Counted from the stretch's first letter, positions 7,804-16,530 are shown. The stretch is DNA of 64,000 nucleotides from Dehalococcoides mccartyi CG5 (GCF_000830885.1 NZ_CP006951.1:1178001-1242000); one strand, 5' to 3'. Numbers and translations are program-made. The notes: generated by a model not told the origin, from the letters alone.

Positions 7804-8634
7804 TTATTTTTCATACTTGTTTTTTATTCTCTGGTAGCTCTTTTTGACTGCCTCGGGAGTTTTTCTAATGCCTATTGTTTGCAACATTTCTGATATTTCT
7901 GTGTACTCAAATCCACAGAATCTCTTAGCATAATATTCAAGTCGCTTGGGAAGTTCAATTCCAAGGTTTTCCAGTTGTTGTTGACAGCTAATCTGAATTT
8001 CAACAATCTTCCAATTACTAAAGGTTTCATATGCCTTAGCAAAATGTTCGCTGATAAACCCGAATAATTGTCTTGAACACAATGTATACCAGTTATCAAG
8101 AATAATCTCAGCTCTATCTTTGGCAGGCTTTCCCTCTGTTTCAAATACGGGCTTAAAAGATGGCCCATTCACAGGGTCGGTAAATCCAGCCTTAATTTCT
8201 GATTGATTGCCAAATTGGCCTGCAGGAATAGCAGGTGAGATGAGTAAAAATTCAGGCCAGTGGTACTCGGGTATATTTTTATATCTAAGTATGTTGCACC
8301 GAATCTGGCCGCATGCAATCTCAAGAGCGTTCTCCAAATCCTCTGGAATATTGTCATATAGAGGTGTGGGGGCTACAAAGGAATAAACACTATCCGAAGT
8401 GTAGTGAACACCATCCTCAAACCACTCTTCCAACAGATTTCTCAGCCCGGCCAGGATATAAGACCTATTAGGTACATCAATTTTAAAAAATTGTTCGCAC
8501 CCAACTAGCCATTTATTTTCGTAATCCATTATTCTTTGGATTTCTGGATCTAGCATAATCAATTCTAACGCATTTTTACCGTCAATTATAAGACCACCTG
8601 ATAAGTAAATATTGCTGCTGGTGGGAATACCCAT
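7804..8634 (-). CDS. hypothetical protein with sigma-like C-terminal HTH
   Basis: I do not recognise this 276-residue protein. The central part is rich in aromatic residues. The C-terminal ~70 residues (ELPKRLEYYAKRFCGFEYTEISEMLQTIGIRKTPEAVKKSYQRIKNKYE) look like the recognition region of a sigma-factor-like helix-turn-helix. It is transcribed in the same direction as the island operon but is separated from it by a terminator, so it is probably an independent regulator of the element. AT content is higher than in its neighbours. Confidence 0.6.
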   Translation of the reverse strand: MGIPTSSNIYLSGGLIIDGKNALELIMLDPEIQRIMDYENKWLVGCEQFFKIDVPNRSYILAGLRNLLEEWFEDGVHYTSDSVYSFVAPTPLYDNIPEDLENALEIACGQIRCNILRYKNIPEYHWPEFLLISPAIPAGQFGNQSEIKAGFTDPVNGPSFKPVFETEGKPAKDRAEIILDNWYTLCSRQLFGFISEHFAKAYETFSNWKIVEIQISCQQQLENLGIELPKRLEYYAKRFCGFEYTEISEMLQTIGIRKTPEAVKKSYQRIKNKYEK

Positions 8635-8813
8635 TTTTCTATACCAGTCGGCACTCCAATAAAATATGCCTAATATTCAGGCCAAGAGCAACAATAAGTG
8701 ACGAATACAATATCGGATATAGTGACAAAACCGTGTCTTGACAGCTTCAGCAAAACTTCATCCTACTGGGCAATCCCAAATCTTGAAGATTTCATTGATA
8801 CAATGCTTGAATC

Positions 8814-8841
8814 TTGTAACCTTATAAGTTACAATTGTAAC
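8814..8841. promoter_or_regulatory. operator of the MNT/HEPN pair
   Basis: Three copies of the half-site TTGTAAC/GTTACAA occur in 28 bases: TTGTAAC, 7 bases, GTTACAA, then directly TTGTAAC. The last two form the perfect palindrome GTTACAATTGTAAC. The sites end 4 bases before the ATG at 8846, so binding would block translation or transcription initiation. The HTH domain of the first gene product is the obvious candidate ligand. Confidence 0.65.
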
Positions 8842-8845
8842 CAGT

Positions 8846-9457
8846 ATGAGTACACTAAGAAATAAAGATATCATAGGCACTACCCTTTTCGGCAAAGCAA
8901 GGCGAGGCATTTTATCACTGCTCTACGGACATGCAGATGAAGAGTATTATCTGCGGCAGATTTCCCGCACTACAGGTATTGGGGTCGGACCGGTTCAGAG
9001 GGAACTGAAACAACTTACTGATTCTGGCATTATTCGGCGCAGAGTACATAATCAACAGGTATACTATCAGGCTAATCCGATGAACCCGGTATTTAAAGAG
9101 TTGAAAAGTCTTATAACCAAGACTTTTGGTATAACAGATATCTTGCACAGTGCGTTATTGCCATCTGCTAGCCTAATTAAGGTTGCGTTTATATTTGGCT
9201 CTATTGCCAGTGGCAATGAGGATAAAACCAGTGATATAGACATTATGGTAATTGGTGATATATCATTCGAAGATACGGTTGCCTTACTTTCAGATGCGGA
9301 AAAACAGCTCAACCGGGAAATTAACTCAGTAGTATATCAAACCTCTGAATTTCGGCAAAAAATCGGAAAGGATAATTATTTCATCAATAATGTATTAGAG
9401 GGTGAAAAAATTTTTATTATAGGCGACGTACATGGACTTGAAGAACTTACTAAATGA
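8846..9457 (+). CDS. HTH-nucleotidyltransferase protein (MNT-type antitoxin)
   Basis: The 203 residues combine an N-terminal winged helix (LSLLYGHADEEYYLRQISRTTGIGVGPVQRELKQL, about 23-57) with a minimal nucleotidyltransferase domain. The signature is FGSIASGNEDKTSDIDIMV (about 117-135), where the two Asp of DID should bind metal. In MNT/HEPN systems the MNT protein neutralises the HEPN toxin, in studied cases by adenylylating it. The downstream HEPN gene overlaps this one by 26 bases. There is no clear ribosome-binding site, so translation may be leaderless. Confidence 0.85.
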   Translation: MSTLRNKDIIGTTLFGKARRGILSLLYGHADEEYYLRQISRTTGIGVGPVQRELKQLTDSGIIRRRVHNQQVYYQANPMNPVFKELKSLITKTFGITDILHSALLPSASLIKVAFIFGSIASGNEDKTSDIDIMVIGDISFEDTVALLSDAEKQLNREINSVVYQTSEFRQKIGKDNYFINNVLEGEKIFIIGDVHGLEELTK

Positions 9458-9869
9458 CGGACGAATAAAAGAACATACACCAAGCAAACAGGAGATAAAG
9501 CAGCTTTTAGCCGTCTTTGACCGTGACATAACCGATGCCCAAATAGAGATCTTGAGTACAGACAGAAAATTTTCTACGGCGTATAATGCTGCTCTCACGA
9601 TAGCCAGAATTGCTTTGGTCAGCAGCGGTTACAGGATCACGGGTGAAGGAAGCCATTATTGGACAATTCAAGCCTCAGCTTTCATTTTACCATTAGATAC
9701 AAGCATGATAAGAAAATTTGATAAATTCCGGCAGAAACGTAATATCAGTGGATATGAGATGACAGGGATGATTTCGGAACAAGATACTAAGGAAATGATT
9801 GATTTGGCACGAGAGATTCATAGTGTGGTGCTAAAATGGTTGTCAGAAAATCACCCTGAATTCATATAG
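9432..9869 (+). CDS. HEPN-domain protein (probable toxin)
   Basis: This 145-residue all-helical protein overlaps the end of the MNT gene. The motif FRQKRNISGYE (about residues 100-110) fits the HEPN signature region, although the classical Rx4-6H spacing is not clean. HEPN toxins are usually RNases or are modified by the MNT partner. The pair sits at the border between the integrated element and the rdh region, a common place for addiction modules. Confidence 0.72.
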   Translation: MDLKNLLNDGRIKEHTPSKQEIKQLLAVFDRDITDAQIEILSTDRKFSTAYNAALTIARIALVSSGYRITGEGSHYWTIQASAFILPLDTSMIRKFDKFRQKRNISGYEMTGMISEQDTKEMIDLAREIHSVVLKWLSENHPEFI

Positions 9870-9897
9870 GTATAAAATAACAAGTGGTTTAATCTTG

Positions 9898-9995
9898 CCG
9901 CGTCACCACCAAAGCTAATAACATGGCTTGCCTTTGATAGGGCAGGCCATTTGAACGTAAAAATCCGGACGGGGAGTCCGAGGTATCTGATAAGC
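9898..9995. repeat. ssrA-derived repeat, copy B
   Basis: The block runs from CGTCACCACCAAAGCTAATA through CATGGCTTGCC..GGCAGGCCATTTGAACGTAAA to GGACGGGGAGTCCGAGGTAT. GGACGGGGAGT and the CACCA end match the ssrA T-arm and 3' end, but in swapped order. It lies just after the HEPN gene and marks the left boundary of the rdh cassettes. Confidence 0.7.
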
Positions 9996-10203
9996 CATTG
10001 TCTCTTCGTTAAATCGAAACTTTTTCCCTCTGTAACACAATAAATCTCGTGAAGCCAAGACTTGTTAAAATTTAAATTATGATGCAAAATACTATTATCT
10101 CTTCAGTCTAGATGTTTGGTTGAAAAAGACTAGAAATTTGATTACACTGCTAAATAATTGAGCAATTAAATTCCAGCAGTTTTTAACATCTCACCTCAAA
10201 TAA

Positions 10204-10692
10204 ATGTTTCTGGAGTTACTGGTGAAAGATTATGATATTTTTGATAGTGATTCATACAACCTTCTGACAGCACTGGTCAGAACAGAACGTATAGCTAACA
10301 GATATGCCGAAAAAAGTACGATTCGATCTCCCCAAATACCGCATGACCAACAATATATATGCGATATTCTGGGTATTTTTAAAACAAGTACCCGATCAGA
10401 TTTTGTACGATTTTTAATCCGTGAACCAAGCTCTGTGGCTCAAATATTGGGACGCATGGAGGAAAAGGGATATATCCGCAAGGAAACACTCCCGGGTACA
10501 CGAAAACTGGTTTTCTCTCTTATCGAACCTGAAAAACTGTTTAATATTGGTGAAACTGACCGAGTATGCAACAATATTTTTTCAGGCCTTACTCAAAGTG
10601 AACAGGACCAATTGAAGAACTTACTGGATAAATTATTTATTTCTGTCAAAGATAGACTTGAAACCGAACATTATTCCTCACCCTTCTCTTAA
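10204..10692 (+). CDS. MarR-family transcriptional regulator
   Basis: This 162-residue winged-helix protein has the MarR core (RSDFVRFLIREPSSVAQILGRMEEKGYIRKETLPGTRKLVFSLIEPEKL, about 64-115) between N- and C-terminal dimerisation helices. MarR proteins beside rdh genes act as repressors in Dehalococcoides (family knowledge). It is co-directional with and 558 bases upstream of the rdhA at 11,250, whose promoter carries a palindrome that could be its target. Confidence 0.85.
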   Translation: MFLELLVKDYDIFDSDSYNLLTALVRTERIANRYAEKSTIRSPQIPHDQQYICDILGIFKTSTRSDFVRFLIREPSSVAQILGRMEEKGYIRKETLPGTRKLVFSLIEPEKLFNIGETDRVCNNIFSGLTQSEQDQLKNLLDKLFISVKDRLETEHYSSPFS

Positions 10693-11128
10693 AAACTCCA
10701 CTTTATGAGGTTATCCAAAGCCAGAGCAAAAACTGATTTCCCAGCACTCCGTAGATTATGCAATTTTATGCCAGGGCGGAAGCTATGGCATATTTTATAT
10801 CCCTTCAAGGCTTTACCAGTTTTCATTTTAACTTTTGTCACCCAAGCCAATTGATAAATCCAAACTATTAATTGGCGATACTTTGTTGCAAAATACTAAG
10901 CTGCCTAAGTCCTGCTGAGCGATATCCTAAATTAATTTCAATAAAGTGAAGTGTGTAATTTGACTGATTGAAGAGGGGACAGGCAAATCAGTAACTAACA
11001 ACAAATCTACTCCTCTTTATGATCCTCCTTAGACCAGTTTCTTGAATTCCGGCCCAGATTATTTGGGTACTTTCTGTTTTGCCAAAACTAGATGGTTCTT
11101 TGATTTAATACCTGTTAAAACCGACCTA
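10693..11128. other. intergenic stretch without a gene
   Basis: About 430 bases between the MarR gene and the rdhA promoter. I see no coding frame, no clear hairpin and no repeat shared with other parts of the window. Confidence 0.5.
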
Positions 11129-11166
11129 TTGACAATAGTTGAATAGAATTATAGTATGTATACATA
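11129..11166 (+). promoter_or_regulatory. probable promoter and operator of rdhA at 11,250
   Basis: TTGACA at 11,129-11,134 and TATAGT at 11,150-11,155 form a sigma-70-like promoter with a short 15-base spacer. The perfect palindrome TATGTATACATA (11,155-11,166) overlaps the -10 end, where a MarR dimer would block initiation. The arrangement is inferred from sequence only. Confidence 0.45.
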
Positions 11167-11249
11167 TCTGTATATATAGGAGGAGTATGAACAGATAAAA
11201 CCTAATTCAATTTGAACTTTACAGTGCAAGAATTCAAGAGGAGGAAGGC

Positions 11250-12737
11250 ATGTCTCAATTTCACAGCATAGTTAGCCGACGGGATTTTATGAAGGGGCTG
11301 GGATTAGTCGGTGCCGGCGTTGGAGCAGCAGGTGCTGCAAATCCTGTTTTCCATGACATAGATGAAATAGCTTCATCATCCTCGTCACTCCAACACAACC
11401 CCTGGTGGGTAAAAGATGTTGACCAGCCCACCACACCCATAGACTGGGATGTTTTAAAGCCTGGCAGAGTAGCATATGTCGGTACCGGTATGTTTGGCGG
11501 CATGGGCCCTGATGTATTGAAATACTCTCGCGCCGAAACTCAGAAACTAATGATAAATTACCTGAAAAGTGAAGACCCCAATTGGCAACCAGGTGCTAAT
11601 CTACTTGGAGTGAAGTCTGCCTCCACAGACCCGGAATATCCGGATTTTGCCGGAGATATTAAGGATAATGCTCTGGCAACCGGTTCTGCCTTACTCACCG
11701 CAGGCGTATTTCCAATGGAAGTAATAATGGCAACCGGAGGTAAGTATTTTTCCTTGACTGATCATCCCGAAGGTTGGCGAGAAGTTCCTTATATAACGCA
11801 GCGCGGCGGTACCAAGTGGCAGGGCTCACCGGAAGAAGCTTTGAAAGTAGTCCGGGCAGCTGCCCGTTTTTATGGCTTTGATGATGTTCAGGCCATACCG
11901 GTAGATGAAAAATTCCTTAAGGTTATGTGGGGCACCAAGCAAATGATAATTTCAAATGCCCCTACAACCTTTGAATTTGGTGATGTGGATGATTTTGTAT
12001 GCACACCGGCAGTAAATCCCACCAATATCACCATACCTAATAAGTGCAAATGGTATCTGAACTTCACTTGCAGGCAACCCGGTGAAGTTACTCGCCACGC
12101 TCAATCAACTACTCAGAACGCTGCACAAACTTATTCGTATGCCAACTGGATCAAAACATTCAAACATGTTCAGGACTTCCTTTGGGGATTGGGCTATATC
12201 TCTTTGGACAATATCCATGGCCGTTTCATTCCCACCGGTTTTACCGGCACAATGTGCGGTGCCGGTGAGTTGTCCAGATGGAGCGGTATCTTGACTCCCA
12301 AGTTTGGCAATATGACCCGCGTTGTACACGGTGTCCTAACCGATTTACCCCTTGCGGAAACCAGTCCAGTTAACTTTGGTGCCCGCAAATTCTGCGAAAC
12401 CTGTGGTATCTGTGCGAATTCATGTCCCCAAGGCGCCATTCAGCAAGGTGAAGCAACCTGGGATGCACGCTATGCCTGGGAGAACTCGGGCTATCTTGGT
12501 TGGCGTAATGACATGACCCTGTGTAACCATTGCCCGGTCTGCCAAGGCGTTTGCCCTTTTAATGCCTTTGATAAATCCGGTATTCACGAAATCATCAAGA
12601 GTACTATCTCAGCCACTTCCCTCTTCAACGGCTTTTTTACCAGCATGGACAAGAGCTTTGATTATGGCAGGAAACCTGCTGCGGAATGGTGGGATGATCC
12701 TAACCAGCCGGTTTGGGGCATGGATACCACAGTCTAA
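11250..12737 (+). CDS. rdhA: reductive dehalogenase catalytic subunit RdhA
   Basis: RdhA is a corrinoid/Fe-S enzyme that removes halogen from organohalides as terminal electron acceptor, exported folded by Tat. The 495 residues start with SRRDFMKGLGLVGAGVGAAGA (Tat motif, RR at 10-11). The two Fe-S motifs near the C-terminus are CETCGICANSCP (about 382) and CNHCPVCQGVCP (about 425). GAGGAGG lies upstream of the ATG. It is the only plus-strand rdhA in the window and is followed after 27 bases by rdhB. Its nearest relative here is the rdhA at 58,569, next to the other copy of the duplicated rdhB block. Substrate unknown. Confidence 0.95.
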   Translation: MSQFHSIVSRRDFMKGLGLVGAGVGAAGAANPVFHDIDEIASSSSSLQHNPWWVKDVDQPTTPIDWDVLKPGRVAYVGTGMFGGMGPDVLKYSRAETQKLMINYLKSEDPNWQPGANLLGVKSASTDPEYPDFAGDIKDNALATGSALLTAGVFPMEVIMATGGKYFSLTDHPEGWREVPYITQRGGTKWQGSPEEALKVVRAAARFYGFDDVQAIPVDEKFLKVMWGTKQMIISNAPTTFEFGDVDDFVCTPAVNPTNITIPNKCKWYLNFTCRQPGEVTRHAQSTTQNAAQTYSYANWIKTFKHVQDFLWGLGYISLDNIHGRFIPTGFTGTMCGAGELSRWSGILTPKFGNMTRVVHGVLTDLPLAETSPVNFGARKFCETCGICANSCPQGAIQQGEATWDARYAWENSGYLGWRNDMTLCNHCPVCQGVCPFNAFDKSGIHEIIKSTISATSLFNGFFTSMDKSFDYGRKPAAEWWDDPNQPVWGMDTTV

Positions 12738-12764
12738 TAATAGAACTCTAAAAGGAGAGACAAA

Positions 12765-13034
12765 ATGAATTATCTGATAGGGCTGCTGATAGGAATAGTT
12801 ATAGCCTTAATAGCATACACGCTTAACCGCAAAGTCAGTTTCAAGTGGTATGACTGGGTTTTGGGTGTGGCCATACTTGGTTTACTGAGTGTGGGTACCC
12901 AGCACCTGCTTTCCTCGCTGGCAGGCTTTGAAACCAGCGCTGCCTGGTTTGGGTTTGCAATTTTTGGAGGTTTGGCAGTAGTGCTGGCACTGATAGAGTG
13001 GAGACTGCTTTCCGCCAGGAATAAAGCAGCCTAG
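12765..13034 (+). CDS. rdhB: reductive dehalogenase membrane anchor RdhB
   Basis: This 89-residue protein has three hydrophobic helices (about 2-19, 31-52, 60-80) and the conserved KWYDWVLG segment between the first two. RdhB is thought to hold RdhA at the outer face of the membrane. It follows rdhA by 27 bases with the ribosome site AAAGGAGAG. It differs from the RdhB at 58,271 by one residue (Ile for Val near the C-terminus), although the two cognate RdhA proteins differ widely. Confidence 0.93.
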   Translation: MNYLIGLLIGIVIALIAYTLNRKVSFKWYDWVLGVAILGLLSVGTQHLLSSLAGFETSAAWFGFAIFGGLAVVLALIEWRLLSARNKAA

Positions 13035-13046
13035 AAGTTAAGTTAA

Positions 13047-13092
13047 GAGCGGGCGGGAGGGCAGCTTCTTTGCATATGCCTTCCTGCCCGTC
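13047..13092. terminator. imperfect hairpin after rdhB
   Basis: CGGGCGGGAGGGCAG can pair with CTTCCTGCCCG across a loop. It has no T-run and could attenuate rather than end transcription into the next two genes. The same hairpin is in the inverted copy near 58,213-58,258. Confidence 0.4.
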
Positions 13093-13169
13093 TGAACCCG
13101 TAAGGGGAGGAAGACCGATGAAATGCCTTCATCAAATATCCGCAGTTACAAATCAGGGGATATCAGCCG

Positions 13170-13740
13170 GTGATTAACACAGAGGGAACACCGGTCTATA
13201 CCGAGCAGGAGAAAGCCTACTGGAAATCCCTTGCCCGCGAGTACGAAGCCCATCTGGCTGACATGGCAAAGAAACATCCCACCGCCGCCATGCTGGGGGT
13301 TAAAACCTGTGTGCGCTGCGGCCAGTGTTGTTACACATATGTTTGCATACCCCGGCCGGAGGAACTGCCTGCCGTAGCGGATTATCTGCATATATCCGTA
13401 AGTGAGCTGATTTCAAAATACATGGTAGCCGATACTGAAGATTGCCGGACCTTCTTCCTGCGCTGGGCAAAACACGGGGAAGAAGACATTACCGGGGGGG
13501 CGGATTCCGCCCATACGCACCTATGATCACGGGTACTGCATATTCTTTGATGAAAAAGCAGGCAGCTGCCTTATCCACCCGGTACGCCCCCAGGAGGCAA
13601 GGTACGTCAAGTGCTGGAAGACCGGTAACGGGCGTGACCGCACTAAGTGGGGCATGAGCGGCTGGACTAAAGATGATATTTACCGGTTTATACCTGATTT
13701 TGATACCCATTTGCCACAAGGCATAGGAGCAGATAAATGA
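13170..13740 (+). pseudogene. CxxCGxCC (YkgJ-type) Fe-S/Zn protein, frameshifted at a G7 run
   Basis: YkgJ-type proteins bind a metal cluster through CVRCGQCCYTYVC (about residue 47-59). The frame from the GTG at 13,170 breaks at GGGGGGG (13,494-13,500). With one G fewer it continues as GRIPPIRTYDHGYCIFF... and ends at 13,740, overlapping the next gene as ATGA. An intact homologue at 61,963-62,538 has TGARIPPRRTYDKGYCIFF at the same place and full similarity to both halves. The same 7-G run is present in the duplicate at 57.8 kb. Either the gene is dead in both copies or slippage at the run restores the frame. Confidence 0.75.
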
Positions 13741-14471
13741 CAGAAGTAATAGTCTCCTGGAGCGGGGGCAAAGACTGCACTCTGGCCTGTTATAAAGCTA
13801 TCAAGAGTGGTCTTAAGGTCAGATATCTGGCCAGTATCATCACCCGAAGCACCGGCAAACTCTGGCCGCACCTGCTTACACCGGAAGTGCTCAGGATGCA
13901 GGCTGAGGCTATAGGCATACCCCTTCTGGAGTGGCCTTCAGCCACGGAAGGGTACGATGACAACTACCGCCGAATGCTCGGTCAACTTAAAACAGAGGGA
14001 ATAGAGGGGGTAGTCTTCGGGGACGTCAATATAGGCAACAGTTTTGCCGTAAAGCACCTTAACTGGATAAAGAGCGTCTGCGAGCCTACCGGTATGGACT
14101 ACCACCTGCCGCTCTGGCAGGACAACCGGGCCACCCTGCTCTCCGAGCTTATAGACTTGGGGTTTGAAGTAAGGATTTTAGCGGCAGACAGCACCGAACT
14201 GGGTGAAAGCTGGCTGGGACGGAAACTGGATAAGGACATGCTCACAGAGCTTAAGATACGCCACAGCCTGTCTCCGAACGGGAATGTGGGGTATTACCAT
14301 ACCTTTGTCACCGACGGGCCTCTATTTAAATCACGGCTGGTCATAGAGGAATGGGACAGGGTATTTGATGAGCAGGCCCAATTCGGGGGTATGGGTGTCT
14401 GGTATATGGATATCAAACGCTGCCGTCTGGAAAGCAAGGCCAAACCTCAATTTATATTTTGCCCCAATTAA
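13737..14471 (+). CDS. Dph6-like ATP-pyrophosphatase (DUF71)
   Basis: This 244-residue PP-loop protein has VSWSGGKDCTLACY (P-loop, residues 5-18) and the DUF71 motifs EGIEGVVFGDV, PLWQ and a SWLGRKLD segment. Relatives are diphthine-ammonia ligase in eukaryotes and archaea; bacterial members have unknown amide-forming roles, and some are linked to cobalamin. Its ATG overlaps the stop of the shifted frame of the upstream gene. The last ~10 codons lie outside the duplicated block and differ from the copy at 56,831. Confidence 0.82.
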   Translation: MTEVIVSWSGGKDCTLACYKAIKSGLKVRYLASIITRSTGKLWPHLLTPEVLRMQAEAIGIPLLEWPSATEGYDDNYRRMLGQLKTEGIEGVVFGDVNIGNSFAVKHLNWIKSVCEPTGMDYHLPLWQDNRATLLSELIDLGFEVRILAADSTELGESWLGRKLDKDMLTELKIRHSLSPNGNVGYYHTFVTDGPLFKSRLVIEEWDRVFDEQAQFGGMGVWYMDIKRCRLESKAKPQFIFCPN

Positions 14472-14580
14472 TCTATAGAATCTGTGGTTACAGATAAAAA
14501 TTACTGCACAAGGGAACCGCCTATGGGAGGGCAATACAATGTCTGTTCTTATTGATAATTATCTAAATAATAAACTCTCA

Positions 14581-14622
14581 GTTTCCGCGTTTCAGGCAGA
14601 GACCAACCCTCCCCCGTCTGAC
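14581..14622. repeat. ssrA-derived repeat, copy C (half)
   Basis: GTTTCCGCGTTTCAGGCAGA then GACCAACCCTCCCCCGTCTG. The CCCTCCCCCGTCT part equals the ssrA T-arm 3' half. The rest of the repeat is missing because an IS fragment follows directly. Confidence 0.65.
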
Positions 14623-14624
14623 CT

Positions 14625-14700
14625 CACAGCTAGCTTGGTTATCGTCCTCCGGCGCCGGAGACAATAATAACAACGGTAACTACTTAAAAAGTGGTATCAC
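14625..14700 (+). mobile_element. IS3-type right-end fragment
   Basis: Matches, in the opposite orientation, the 3' part of the transposase relic at 48,560-48,632: AGCTAGCTTGGTTATCGTCC, CGGAGACAATAATAAC and AAAAGTGGTATCAC are shared with few changes. The terminal repeat itself is missing. It joins the end of the dph6-like unit to the repeat of the next cassette. Confidence 0.7.
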
Positions 14701-14735
14701 GGATGAGGGCAGGTCACTCATTAATTGTATTAATA

Positions 14736-14762
14736 AAAAGGGGGAGTAATTACTCCCCCTTT
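14736..14762. terminator. terminator of rdhAB at 15-16 kb
   Basis: AAAGGGGGAGTAATTACTCCCCCTTT is a near-perfect palindrome, so it can end transcription from both sides. It follows the minus-strand rdhB at 14,781. Confidence 0.75.
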
Positions 14763-14780
14763 GCAGAGTTGATTATTGGT

Positions 14781-15062
14781 TTAGGCCGAGTTACGACGCC
14801 GCACAAGTTGTACAACTATTCCCAGGATAACTATTGCTGAGAAGCCCACAATAAGAGATGAGCGCATGACCGCTCCATATTCTGATTCCTGAGCGAAAGG
14901 ATATATTAAAAAAATAATACCAATACCTACAACCAATGTAAAAAGGGATATCCATAAATAATCTGTCCATTTTAAGTGGATATTCTTTTCTTTTTTAACA
15001 TTCCATAATATCATCCCAACAATACCTAAAATCAAACCGCATAAAAATACTACTAACGACAT
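14781..15062 (-). CDS. rdhB: divergent RdhB-like membrane protein
   Basis: The 93 residues contain three hydrophobic helices (about 3-20, 33-54, 65-87) separated by KKEKNIHLKWTDYLW, which keeps the W-x-D/E-x-x-W pattern of RdhB. Otherwise it is unlike the other RdhB proteins here, with the second helix lacking the GAM/GSL-type loop. It follows the equally divergent rdhA by 48 bases, a wider gap than usual. Confidence 0.78.
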   Translation of the reverse strand: MSLVVFLCGLILGIVGMILWNVKKEKNIHLKWTDYLWISLFTLVVGIGIIFLIYPFAQESEYGAVMRSSLIVGFSAIVILGIVVQLVRRRNSA

Positions 15063-15110
15063 TGCTTTAAGCCTTTCTCTCTGAGATTACAAAGTATACG
15101 CTCACTTGAT

Positions 15111-16493
15111 TTATCTCCATGGAGCATAATCCGCAGCACTATGACCTTCGGGGAATCTGTTATAAAAGAAATCATCTACTTTGACTAAAAATGAGGCCAA
15201 AGCGGGATTTTGCCCTATCATACGTCCAATTTCATGCATCAGAGTATCTGGTTTTGACCAAGGACATACACTTTGGCATTTGGCACAGCCATAGGCTAAT
15301 CTTCGTGCCAAACATTTTTTCTCATCTTGCAGCCAACGGATAGATTTTACGGTAGTTATTACTTCGCTAGGTTCATCATCCATTGAAATAGCTTGAGAAG
15401 GACAATTTTCAGCGCACTTTTTACAGACTTTACAAAACTCTTGAAGTCCAAAATCTATAGGCATATCTGGTACTAATGGCATGTTGGTGAACACCTCAAG
15501 CAGTCTGAGTTGAGCGCCCCAAGGTGATACCAACAAACCACTTCGCCCGAGTTCACCGAGACCGGCTTTAACGGCAAAGGGAGCTTCAATTATATCCGTG
15601 TCACTGAAGGGATTTGCCTTTGCATCATATCCTAATGCTCTTATTATTGATTCAAGGTAATGTGGGAGAAAATCACAGATAGAACATGAGACTCTAGCAC
15701 TAGCTTCAACGAGAGGGCCTTCTAAGGCACTCAGAGTGTCCGTATCACATTTATCTGCCAAGACGATGCAGTATTTATATGGATAAGGCCACGGTATTTC
15801 TCGGCCTTCATCTTCTTCATAATTTGCAACAGGCCCTGAATAATTTCCGTGTTTTCTGCCAATACTATAAAAGAATGGTTTCATGTCTTCAGTCACTTCA
15901 CAGATTCCGACTTGCTCGGCACCAAGCCAACGAGCCATTTTTTTTATCTTGGCAGTAGCTTCCGCTGGTGACATTTCCACTTTTGTTGCACTTATGGGGG
16001 CAGGTTCAAATTTCCCCGGAGCAAGATTTATATGCCATCTATCCATTGCAACTTGTAAGGTAGAGCTCCAAGTATAATCTAATCTTTCTATGTCGGATAT
16101 CTCTGCTAAGTGTTTATTCTTTTCTTTCACTGCAGCAAGTAAAACTGGTCCCCAATCACCCGGTTCACCAGACCAGTCTCCTGTGGAAGACCTGCGTACA
16201 ATTTGTGCGAATCCATGTTCCCTGGCGTCCATTCTTTCACCAGATGAAACAATTTGAGTGGTTCCTATGTAACCAGGTCTATGTTCTATCTTTTTGTAAA
16301 AATTCTCCGGAAGCTCCCTTTTGATAGATGCATTACCAAGCGGGTCCATTGCTTTTATACCCGGTTTTACAAATTCGTCGGCGATTATACCAGTGGTATT
16401 TACTGCAACAACAGCCGTTGCTGCCACAGAAGCAAGCCCGGTTTTTTTAATGAAATCTCTACGGTTTAAATCCCATTTTTGGGGGTCTACCAT
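15111..16493 (-). CDS. rdhA: divergent reductive dehalogenase RdhA
   Basis: The 460 residues begin MVDPQKWDLNRRDFIKKTGLASVAATAVVAV, a Tat signal with RR at 11-12. Instead of the usual PVFHDLDE after the signal it has GIIADEFVKPG. The Fe-S motifs are CKVCKKCAENCP and GCAKCQSVCPWS, with an earlier Cys (CLARR) eight residues before. It carries an internal CSICDFLP segment not seen in the other RdhA here. It is the outlier of the set and may be closer to RdhA of other Dehalococcoidia. Start: ATG at 16,493; the ribosome site is weak (AAAAAATATG). Confidence 0.9.
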   Translation of the reverse strand: MVDPQKWDLNRRDFIKKTGLASVAATAVVAVNTTGIIADEFVKPGIKAMDPLGNASIKRELPENFYKKIEHRPGYIGTTQIVSSGERMDAREHGFAQIVRRSSTGDWSGEPGDWGPVLLAAVKEKNKHLAEISDIERLDYTWSSTLQVAMDRWHINLAPGKFEPAPISATKVEMSPAEATAKIKKMARWLGAEQVGICEVTEDMKPFFYSIGRKHGNYSGPVANYEEDEGREIPWPYPYKYCIVLADKCDTDTLSALEGPLVEASARVSCSICDFLPHYLESIIRALGYDAKANPFSDTDIIEAPFAVKAGLGELGRSGLLVSPWGAQLRLLEVFTNMPLVPDMPIDFGLQEFCKVCKKCAENCPSQAISMDDEPSEVITTVKSIRWLQDEKKCLARRLAYGCAKCQSVCPWSKPDTLMHEIGRMIGQNPALASFLVKVDDFFYNRFPEGHSAADYAPWR

Positions 16494-16530
16494 ATTTTTT
16501 AACCTTCCTGTCTTATTATTTCCCTTCGAC

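Larger units (their letters stand above)
12750..14438. repeat. left arm of 1.69-kb inverted duplication
   Basis: From AAAAGGAGAGACAAAATG (12,750) to GGAAAGCAAG (14,438) the sequence is nearly identical to the reverse complement of 56,867-58,555, with equal length (1,689 bases). It covers rdhB, the frameshifted CxxCGxCC gene and the Dph6-like gene. The few differences visible change single residues (for example Ile/Val in RdhB). Confidence 0.92.
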
